DNA from: Auanema rhodensis
Lineage: Eukaryota > Nematoda > Chromadorea > Rhabditida > Rhabditidae
DNA length: 64,000 nt
Assembly (NCBI GenBank): GCA_964057225.1
Contig: OZ059897.1
Location: forward strand, 22,630,001 to 22,694,000
Direction of reading: 5' to 3'
Position numbers and translations under genes: made by a program. Within the stretch, counting starts at the first letter, position 1. Each line of letters opens with the position of its first letter. Shown piece by piece: positions 54,501 through 64,000 of the stretch. The notes beneath the pieces are model-generated. The model saw only the letters and a program-made list of their open reading frames with translations, made no database searches and had not been told where the DNA came from.

Positions 54501-57201
54501 CATACCAAGTGCACATCACGTGTACATTTAATTAGCATAAATTAAAGTTCACGTAAATTTCAAAGTCACGGTTACCATGAACCAATATCAATTAAAATTT
54601 GTTTTTAGACTAATATGGACATGGGCAATCTAATTTTGAAAACCGCATCTCTTTATCTTTCACGTGAAGCGAGTTACATACCAAGTGCACATCACGTGTA
54701 CATTTAATTAGCATAAATTAAAGTTCACGTAAATTTCAAAGTCACGGTTACCATGCACCAATATCAATAAAAATTTGTTTTTAGACTAATATGGACATGG
54801 GGAATCTAATTTTGAAAACCGTATCTCTTTATCTTTCACGTGAAGCGAGTTACATACCAAGTGCACATCACGTGTACATTTAATTAGCATAAATTAAAGT
54901 TCACGTAAATTTCAAAGTCATGGTTACCATGAACCAATATCAATAACAATTTGTTTTTAGACTAATATGGACATGGGCAATCTAATTTTGAAAACCGCAT
55001 CTCTTTATCTTTCACGTGAAGCGAGTTACATACCAAGTGCACATCACGTGTACATTTAATTAGCATAAATTAAAGTTCACGTAAATTTCAAAGTCATGGT
55101 TACCATGCACCAATATCAATAAAAATTTGTTTTTAGACTAATATGGACATGGGGAATCTAATTTTGAAAACCGCATCTCTTTATCTTTCACGTGAAGCGA
55201 GTTACATACCAAGTGCACATCACGTGTACATTTAATTAGCATAAATTAAAGTTCACGTAAATTTCAAAGAGATGGTTACCATGAACCAATATCAATTAAA
55301 ATTTGTTTTTAGACTAATATGGACATGGGCAATCTAATTTTGAAAACCGCATCTCTTTATCTTTCACGTGAAGCGAGTTACATACCAAGTGCACATCACG
55401 TGTACATTTAATTAGCATAAATTAAAGTTCACGTAAATTTCAAAGTCACGGTTACCATGCACCAATATCAATAAAAATTTGTTTTTAGACTAATATGGAC
55501 ATGGGGAATCTAATTTTGAAAACCGTATCTCTTTATCTCTCACGTGAAGCGAGTTACATACCAAGTGCACATCACGTGTACATTTAATTAGCATAAATTA
55601 AAGTTCACGTAAATTTCAAAGTCATGGTTACCATGAACCAATATCAATAACAACTTGTTTTTAGACTAATATGGACATGGGCAATCTAATTTTGAAAACC
55701 GCATCTCTTTATCTTTCACGTGAAGCGAGTTACATACCAAGTGCACATCACGTGTACATTTAATTAGCATAAATTAAAGTTCACGTAAATTTCAAAGTCA
55801 TGGTTACCATGCACCAATATCAATAAAAATTTGTTTTTAGACTAATATGGACATGAGGAATCTAATTTTGAAAACCGCATCTCTTTATCTTTCACGTGAA
55901 GCGAGTTACATACCGAGGGCACATCACGTGTACATTTAATTAGCATAAATTAAAGTTCACGTAAATTTCAAAGTCATGGTTACCATGCACCAATATCAAT
56001 AAAAATTTGTTTTTAGACTAATATGGACATGGGGAATCTAATGTTGAAAACCGCATCTCTTTATCTTTCACGTGAAGCGAGTTACATACCAAGTGCACAT
56101 CACGTGTACATTTAATTAGCATAAATTAAAGTTCACGTAAATTTCAAAGTCGTGGTTACCATGCACCAATATCAATAAAAATTCGTTTTTAGACTAATAT
56201 GGACATGGGGAATCTAATTTTGAAAACCGCATCTCTTTATCTTTCACGTGAAGCGAGTTACATACCAAGTGCACATCACGTGTACATTTAATTAGCATAA
56301 ATTAAAGTTCACGTAAATTTCAAAGTCATGGTTACCATGCACCAATATCAATAAAAATTTGTTTTTAGACTAATATGGACATGGGGAATCTAATTTTGAA
56401 AACCGCATCTCTTTATCTTTCACGTGAAGCGAGTTACATACCAAGTGCACATCACGTGTACATTTAATTAGCATAAATTAAAGTTCACGTAAATTTCAAA
56501 GTCATGGTTACCATGCACCAATATCAATAAAAATTTGTTTTTAGACTAATATGGACATGGGGAATCTAATTTTGAAAACCGCATCTCTTTATCTTTCACG
56601 TGAAGCGAGTTACATACCAAGTGCACATCACGTGTACATTTAATTAGCATAAATTAAAGTTCACGTAAATTTCAAAGAGATGGTTACCATGAACCAATAT
56701 CAATTAAAATTTGTTTTTAGACTAATATGGACATGAGCAATCTAATTTTGAAAACCGCATCTCTTTATCTTTCACGTGAAGCGAGTTACATACCAAGTGC
56801 ACATCACGTGTACATTTAATTAGCATAAATTAAAGTTCACGTAAATTTCAAAGTCACGGTTACCATGCACCAATATCAATAAAAATTTGTTTTTAGACTA
56901 ATATGGACATGGGGAATCTAATTTTGAAAACCGTATCTCTTTATCTCTCACGTGAAGCGAGTTACATACCAAGTGCACATCACGTGTACATTTAATTAGC
57001 ATAAATTAAAGTTCACGTAAATTTCAAAGTCATGGTTACCATGAACCAATATCAATAACAATTTGTTTTTAGACTAATATGGACATGGGGAATCTAATTT
57101 TGAAAACCGTATCTCTTTATCTCTCACGTGAAGCGAGTTACATACCAAGTGCACATCACGTGTACATTTAATTAGCATAAATTAAAGTTCACGTAAATTT
57201 C
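51570..57201. repeat. Right-hand subfamily with recurring three-unit module
   Basis: A group of markers not seen to the left appears here: A34 to C, A32 to T, G65 to C, T8 to C, A7 to G with T39 to C, and C85 to T without C88 to T. A three-unit module (A32 to T/G65 to C; T8 to C/C85 to T; A34 to C) recurs at 52098-52625, 54562-55089, 55266-55793 and 56674-57201. The pair T5 to C then A7 to G recurs at 51570 and 53506 (11 units apart), and the A7-to-G unit again at 56146. Repeats at 8-, 11- and 14-unit spacing overlap, so no single HOR length fits. Confidence 0.8.
57026..57201. repeat. Hybrid unit: A34-to-C left part, C85-to-T/T98-to-C right part
   Basis: A34 to C is usually coupled with G65 to C (as in 57202). 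Here position 65 is G, and the right part carries C85 to T and T98 to C, as in the preceding unit at 56850. This fits an in-register exchange between positions 34 and 65 of two neighbouring unit types. Confidence 0.72.
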
Positions 57202-57729
57202 AAAGTCATGGTTACCATGAACCAATATCAATAACAATTTGTTTTTAGACTAATATGGACATGGGCAATCTAATTTTGAAAACCGCATCTCTTTATCTTT
57301 CACGTGAAGCGAGTTACATACCAAGTGCACATCACGTGTACATTTAATTAGCATAAATTAAAGTTCACGTAAATTTCAAAGTCATGGTTACCATGCACCA
57401 ATATCAATAAAAATTTGTTTTTAGACTAATATGGACATGGGGAATCTAATGTTGAAAACCGCATCTCTTTATCTTTCACGTGAAGCGAGTTACATACCAA
57501 GTGCACATCACGTGTACATTTAATTAGCATAAATTAAAGTTCACGTAAATTTCAAAGTCATGGTTACCATGCACCAATATCAATAAAAATTTGTTTTTAG
57601 ACTAATATGGACATGGGGAATCTAATTTTGAAAACCGCATCTCTTTATCTTTCACGTGAAGCGAGTTACATACCAAGTGCACATCACGTGTACATTTAAT
57701 TAGCATAAATTAAAGTTCACGTAAATTTC

Positions 57730-60721
57730 AAAGTCATGGTTACCATGCACCAATATCAATAAAAATTTGTTTTTAGACTAATATGGACATGGGGAATCTA
57801 ATTTTGAAAACCGTATCTTTTTATCTCTCACGTGAAGCGAGTTACATACCAAGTGCACATCACGTGTACATTTAATTAGCATAAATTAAAGTTCACGTAA
57901 ATTTCAAAGTCATGGTTACCATGAACCAATATCAATAACAATTTGTTTTTAGACTAATATGGACATGGGCAATCTAATTTTGAAAACCGCATCTCTTTAT
58001 CTTTCACGTGAAGCGAGTTACATACCAAGTGCACATCACGTGTACATTTAATTAGCATAAATTAAAGTTCACGTAAATTTCAAAGTCATGGTTACCATGC
58101 ACCAATATCAATAAAAATTTGTTTTTAGACTAATATGGACATGAGGAATCTAATTTTGAAAACCGCATCTCTTTATCTTTCACGTGAAGCGAGTTACATA
58201 CCGAGTGCACATCACGTGTACATTTAATTAGCATAAATTAAAGTTCACGTAAATTTCAAAGTCATGGTTACCATGCACCAATATCAATAAAAATTTGTTT
58301 TTAGACTAATATGGACATGGGGAATCTAATGTTGAAAACCGCATCTCTTTTTCTTTCACGTGAAGCGAGTTACATACCAAGTGCACATCACGTGTACATT
58401 TAATTAGCATAAATTAAAGTTCACGTAAATTTCAAAGTCATGGTTACCATGCACCAATATCAATAAAAATTTGTTTTTAGACTAATATGGACATGGGGAA
58501 TCTAATTTTGAAAACCGCATCTCTTTATCTTTCACGTGAAGCGAGTTACATACCAAGTGCACATCACGTGTACATTTAATTAGCATAAATTAAAGTTCAC
58601 GTAAATTTCAAAGTCATGGTTACCATGAACCAATATCAATAACAATTTGTTTTTAGACTAATATGGACATGGGCAATCTAATTTTGAAAACCGCATCTCT
58701 TTATCTTTCACGTGAAGCGAGTTACATACCAAGTGCACATCACGTGTACATTTAATTAGCATAAATTAAAGTTCACGTAAATTTCAAAGTCATGGTTACC
58801 ATGAAGCAATATCAATAAAAATTTGTTTTTAGACTAATATGGACATGGGGAATCTAATTTTGAAAACCGCATCTCTTTATCTTTCACGTGAAGCGAGTTA
58901 CATACCAAGTGCACATCACGTGTACATTTAATTAGCATAAATTAAAGTTCACGTAAATTTCAAAGTCATGGTTACCATGCACCAATATCAATAAAAATTT
59001 GTTTTTAGACTAATATGGACATGGGGAATCTAATTTTGAAAACCGTATCTTTTTATCTCTCACGTGAAGCGAGTTACATACCAAGTGCACATCACGTGTA
59101 CATTTAATTAGCATAAATTAAAGTTCACGTAAATTTCAAAGTCATGGTTACCATGAACCAATATCAATAACAATTTGTTTTTAGACTAATATGGACATGG
59201 GCAATCTAATTTTGAAAACCGCATCTCTTTATCTTTCACGTGAAGCGAGTTACATACCAAGTGCACATCACGTGTACATTTAATTAGCATAAATTAAAGT
59301 TCACGTAAATTTCAAAGTCATGGTTACCATGCACCAATATCAATAAAAATTTGTTTTTAGACTAATATGGACATGAGGAATCTAATTTTGAAAACCGCAT
59401 CTCTTTATCTTTCACGTGAAGCGAGTTACATACCGAGTGCACATCACGTGTACATTTAATTAGCATAAATTAAAGTTCACGTAAATTTCAAAGTCATGGT
59501 TACCATGCACCAATATCAATAAAAATTTGTTTTTAGACTAATATGGACATGGGGAATCTAATGTTGAAAACCGCATCTCTTTATCTTTCACGTGAAGCGA
59601 GTTACATACCAAGTGCACATCACGTGTACATTTAATTAGCATAAATTAAAGTTCACGTAAATTTCAAAGTCATGGTTACCATGCACCAATATCAATAAAA
59701 ATTTGTTTTTAGACTAATATGGACATGGGGAATCTAATTTTGAAAACCGCATCTCTTTATCTTTCACGTGAAGCGAGTTACATACCAAGTGCACATCACG
59801 TGTACATTTAATTAGCATAAATTAAAGTTCACGTAAATTTCAAAGTCATGGTTACCATGAACCAATATCAATAAAAATTTGTTTTTAAACTAATATGGAC
59901 ATGGGGAATCTAATTTTGAAAACCGTATCTCTTTATCTCTCACGTGAAGCGAGTTACATACCAAGTGCACATCACGTGTACATTTAATTAGCATAAATTA
60001 AAGTTCACGTAAATTTCAAAGTCATGGTTACCATGAACCAATATCAATAACAATTTGTTTTTAGACTAATATGGACATGGGCAATCTAATTTTGAAAACC
60101 GCATCTCTTTATCTTTCACGTGAAGCGAGTTACATACCAAGTGCACATCACGTGTACATTTAATTAGCATAAATTAAAGTTCACGTAAATTTCAAAGTCA
60201 TGGTTACCATGCACCAATATCAATAAAAATTTGTTTTTAGACTAATATGGACATGAGGAATCTAATTTTGAAAACCGCATCTCTTTATCTTTCACGTGAA
60301 GCGAGTTACATACCGAGTGCACATCACGTGTACATTTAATTAGCATAAATTAAAGTTCACGTAAATTTCAAAGTCATGGTTACCATGCACCAATATCAAT
60401 AAAAATTTGTTTTTAGACTAATATGGACATGGGGAATCTAATGTTGAAAACCGCATCTCTTTATCTTTCACGTGAAGCGAGTTACATACCAAGTGCACAT
60501 CACGTGTACATTTAATTAGCATAAATTAAAGTTCACGTAAATTTCAAAGTCATGGTTACCATGCACCAATATCAATAAAAATTTGTTTTTAGACTAATAT
60601 GGACATGGGGAATCTAATTTTGAAAACCGCATCTCTTTATCTTTCACGTGAAGCGAGTTACATACCAAGTGCACATCACGTGTACATTTAATTAGCATAA
60701 ATTAAAGTTCACGTAAATTTC
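57730..60721. repeat. 5-unit higher-order repeat E, three copies with a two-unit interruption
   Basis: Copies at 57730-58609, 58962-59841 and 59842-60721, each 880 bp. Order: C85 to T with T98 to C; A34 to C with G65 to C; cacc with G63 to A and A122 to G; cacc with T74 to G; cacc. Two units (58610 and 58786) sit between copies 1 and 2, giving a seven-unit spacing there. Copies 1 and 2 also share a C90-to-T type change in the first unit; copy 3 has G47 to A instead. The same G47-to-A change then appears at 60722, 62130 and 62482. Confidence 0.87.
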
Positions 60722-62833
60722 AAAGTCATGGTTACCATGAACCAATATCAATAAAAATTTGTTTTTAAACTAATATGGACATGGGGAATCTAATTTTGAA
60801 ATCCGCATCTCTTTGTCTTTCACGTGAAGCGAGTTACATACCAAGTGCACATCACGTGTACATTTAATTAGCATAAATTAAAGTTCACGTAAATTTCAAA
60901 GTCATGGTTACCATGAACCAATATCAATAAAAATTTGTTTTTAGACTAATATGGACATGGGGAATCTAATTTTGAAAACCGCATCTATTCGTCTTTCACG
61001 TGAAGCGAGTTACATACCAAGTGCACATCACGTGTACATTTAATTAGCATAAATTAAAGTTCACGTAAATTTCAAAGTCATGGTTACCATGCACCAATAT
61101 CAATAAAAATTTGTTTTTAGACTAATATGGACATGGGGAATCTAATTTTGAAAACCGCATCTCTTTATCTTTCACGTGAAGCGAGTTACATACCAAGTGC
61201 ACATCACGTGTACATTTAATTAGCATAAATTAAAGTTCACGTAAATTTCAAAGTCATGGTTACCATGCACCAATATCAATAAAAATTTGTTTTTAGACTA
61301 ATATGGACATGGGGAATCTAATTTTGAAAACCGCATCTCTTTATCTTTCACGTGAAGCGAGTTACATACCAAGTGCACATCACGTGTACATTTAATTAGC
61401 ATAAATTAAAGTTCACGTAAATTTCAAAGTCATGGTTACCATGAACCAATATCAATAACAATTTGTTTTTAGACTAATATGGACATGGGGAATCTAATTT
61501 TGAAAACCGCATCTCTTTATCTTTCACGTGAAGCGAGTTACATACCAAGTGCACATCACGTGTACATTTAATTAGCATAAATTAAAGTTCACGTAAATTT
61601 CAAAGTCATGGTTACCATGCACCAATATCAATAAAAATTTGTTTTTAGACTAATATGGACATGGGGAATCTAATGTTGAAAACCGCATCTCTTTATCTTT
61701 CACGTGAAGCGAGTTACATACCAAGTGCACATCACGTGTACATTTAATTAGCATAAATTAAAGTTCACGTAAATTTCAAAGTCATGGTTACCATGCACCA
61801 ATATCAATAAAAATTTGTTTTTAGACTAATATGGACATGGGGAATCTAATGTTGAAAACCGCATCTCTTTATCTTTCACGTGAAGCGAGTTACATACCAA
61901 GTGCACATCACGTGTACATTTAATTAGCATAAATTAAAGTTCACGTAAATTTCAAAGTCATGGTTACCATGCACCAATATCAATAAAAATTTGTTTTTAG
62001 ACTAATATGGACATGGGGAATCTAATTTTGAAAACCGCATCTCTTTATCTTTCACGTGAAGCGAGTTACATACCAAGTGCACATCACGTGTACATTTAAT
62101 TAGCATAAATTAAAGTTCACGTAAATTTCAAAGTCATGGTTACCATGAACCAATATCAATAAAAATTTGTTTTTAAACTAATATGGACATGGGGAATCTA
62201 ATTTTGAAAACCGCATCTCTTTGTCTTTCACGTGAAGCGAGTTACATACCAAGTGCACATCACGTGTACATTTAATTAGCATAAATTAAAGTTCACGTAA
62301 ATTTCAAAGTCATGGTTACCATGCACCAATATCAATAAAAATTTGTTTTTAGACTAATATGGACATGGGGAATCTAATTTTGAAAACCGCATCTCTTTAT
62401 CTTTCACGTGAAGCGAGTTACATACCAAGTGCACATCACGTGTACATTTAATTAGCATAAATTAAAGTTCACGTAAATTTCAAAGTCATGGTTACCATGA
62501 ACCAATATCAATAAAAATTTGTTTTTAAACTAATATGGACATGGGGAATCTAATTTTGAAAACCGCATCTCTTTGTCTTTCACGTGAAGCGAGTTACATA
62601 CCAAGTGCACATCACGTGTACATTTAATTAGCATAAATTAAAGTTCACGTAAATTTCAAAGTCATGGTTACCATGAACCAATATCAATAAAAATTTGTTT
62701 TTAGACTAATATGGACATGGGGAATCTAATTTTGAAAACCGCATCTATTCGTCTTTCACGTGAAGCGAGTTACATACCAAGTGCACATCACGTGTACATT
62801 TAATTAGCATAAATTAAAGTTCACGTAAATTTC
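60722..62833. repeat. Two-unit pair repeated at 10-unit spacing
   Basis: Units 60722 and 60898 match 62482 and 62658: the first has G47 to A and A94 to G, the second has a distinctive cluster making TCTATTCGTC (three changes near positions 90-94). The offset is 1760 bp. A third unit of the first type stands at 62130. Two adjacent units with T74 to G (61602, 61778) lie between. The unit at 60722 has a private change making AAATCCGC. Confidence 0.75.
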
Positions 62834-63889
62834 AAAGTCATGGTTACCATGAACCAATATCAATAAAAATTTGTTTTTAGACTAATATGGACATGGGGAA
62901 TCTAATTTTGAAAACCGCATCTCTTTATCTTTCACGTGAAGCGAGTTACATACCAAGTGCACATCACGTGTACATTTAATTAGCATAAATTAAAGTTCAC
63001 GTAAATTTCAAAGTCATGGTTACCATGAACCAATATCAATAAAAATTTGTTTTTAGACTAATATGGACATGGGGAATCAAATTTTGAAAACCGCATCTCT
63101 TTATCTTTCACGTGAAGCGAGTTACATACCAAGTGCACATCACGTGTACATTTAATTAGCATAAATTAAAGTTCACGTAAATTTCAAAGTCATGGTTACC
63201 ATGAACCAATATCAATAAAAATTTGTTTTTAGACTAATATGGACATGGGGAATCTAATTTTGAAAACCGCATCTCTTCATCTTTCACGTGAAGCGAGTTA
63301 CATACCAAGTGCACATCACGTGTACATTTAATTAGCATAAATTAAAGTTCACGTAAATTTCAAAGTCATGGTTACCATGAAGCAATATCAATAAAAATTT
63401 GTTTTTAGACTAATATGGACATGGGGAATCTAATGTTGAAAACCGCATCTCTTTATCTTTCACGTGAAGCGAGTTACATACCAAGTGCACATCACGTGTA
63501 CATTTAATTAGCATAAATTAAAGTTCACGTAAATTTCAAAGTCATGGTTACCATGCACCAATATCAATAAAAATTTGTTTTTAGACTAATATGGACATGA
63601 GGAATCTAATTTTGAAAACCGCATCTCTTCATCTTTCACGTGAAGCGAGTTACATACCAAGTGCACATCACGTGTACATTTAATTAGCATAAATTAAAGT
63701 TCACGTAAATTTCAAAGTCATGGTTACCATGAACCAATATCAATAAAAATTTGTTTTTAGACTAATATGGACATGGGGAATCTAATTTTAAAAACCGCAT
63801 CTCTTTATCTTTCACGTGAAGCGAGTTACATACCAAGTGCACATCACGTGTACATTTAATTAGCATAAATTAAAGTTCACGTAAATTTC

Positions 63890-64000
63890 AAAGTCATGGT
63901 TACCATGCACCAATATCAATAAAAATTTGTTTTTAGACTAATATGGACATGAAGAATCTAATTTTGAAAACCGCATCTCTTTATCTTTCACGTGAAGCGA
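63890..64000. repeat. Partial satellite unit cut by the window edge
   Basis: The first 111 bases of a cacc unit with G63 and G64 changed to A. It is cut by the window, not by a real array boundary: the sequence matches the unit up to its last base. Confidence 0.95.

Larger units (their letters stand above)
1..64000. repeat. Tandem satellite DNA array, 176-bp unit, 363.6 copies
   Basis: The same 176-bp sequence recurs head to tail from the first base to the last, always in the same orientation, with no spacer and no foreign insertion. Unit starts fall at 1, 177, 353 and so on by 176 to 27457, then at 27634, 27810 and so on to 63890; the single phase change is one extra T. Units are close to identical, most with a few substitutions from the commonest sequence. 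A/T content is about 68%. The length, homogeneity and AT-richness are those of eukaryotic centromeric or pericentromeric satellites; this is known of such families and is not proof here. I do not recognise the family: it is not the Arabidopsis 178-bp or primate alpha satellite as I know them. No gene, RNA gene or mobile element is present, so this entry accounts for every gene-free stretch in the window. Confidence 0.98.

Noticed and set aside
1-64000. Short open reading frames starting at the repeated ATG codons of each unit (unit positions 16-18 and nearby)
   Set aside because: They recur mechanically every 176 bp, end quickly at stops present in all frames, and the unit length is not a multiple of three, so no frame is maintained. 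I see no support for coding.
1-64000. CRISPR array
   Set aside because: There are no unique spacers: the whole 176-bp unit is repeated, not a short repeat separated by unrelated sequences.
1-64000. Iterated plasmid or phage origin, or bacterial repeat region
   Set aside because: Hundreds of near-identical 176-bp units over 64 kb without any gene is not known from bacterial replicons and is typical of eukaryotic satellites.
1-64000. Identification as Arabidopsis-type 178-bp, Brassica 176-bp or primate alpha satellite
   Set aside because: The unit length is similar, but the sequence does not resemble these families as I know them. I leave the family and species unassigned; a satellite database search would decide it.
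1-64000. Transposable-element origin or insertion within the array
   Set aside because: I found no break in the repeat, no long terminal repeats, no terminal inverted repeats flanked by target duplications, and no coding remnant.

Overview
This whole 64-kb window is one uninterrupted tandem satellite array. A 176-bp, AT-rich unit (56 G+C of 176, about 32%) repeats head to tail, all in one orientation: 363 complete copies and a 111-base partial copy at the right edge. I phase units to an AAAGTCATGG-type start. By that count units begin at 1+176k up to 27457 and at 2+176k from 27634, because one extra T in a T-run at 27529-27533 is the only net length change in the window. Most units differ from the consensus-like unit at 15665-15840 by a handful of substitutions. 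Both window edges lie inside the array, so its full length is unknown. I see no protein-coding gene, RNA gene, transposable element, CRISPR array, attachment site, plasmid or phage feature on either strand.

The organism must be a eukaryote with long homogeneous satellite arrays. The unit length is close to one nucleosome plus linker and typical of centromeric or pericentromeric satellites of plants and of many animals. I do not recognise the family and cannot name the species or even the kingdom with confidence. Centromeric function is an inference from array form only.

The array is patchily organised into higher-order repeats (HORs), seen by following diagnostic substitutions from unit to unit. 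Layout: 1-5632, an 11-unit HOR (two full copies and a third that lost a unit); 5633-7744, a duplicated 6-unit block; 7921-11616, a second, different 11-unit duplication; 11617-15664, mixed units with short aacc/aact alternations; 15665-17776, six perfect alternations of a 352-bp dimer; 18833-20416, an older copy of a 9-unit block; 20769-22176, a duplicated 4-unit block; 23761-26928, the same 9-unit block twice in tandem; 28514-32385, a return of the left-edge unit types with a duplicated 5-unit block; 32738-38193, units with an 18-unit periodicity; 38194-46993, a 15-unit HOR and an 8-unit deletion derivative; 49282-50865, a patch of units with many private mutations; 51570-57201, a subfamily with distinct markers and a recurring three-unit module; 57730-60721, a 5-unit HOR; then mixed units to the edge.

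The most informative signals are hybrid units that record in-register exchanges, the patchwork of local HORs of different sizes, two CACGTG palindromes and three TCACGT motifs per unit at 32-33-bp spacing, a dyad CATGGT-T-ACCATG in each unit next to its most variable bases, and a 7-of-9 partial match to the mammalian CENP-B box that may be chance. There is no evidence of a gene-encoded system here.
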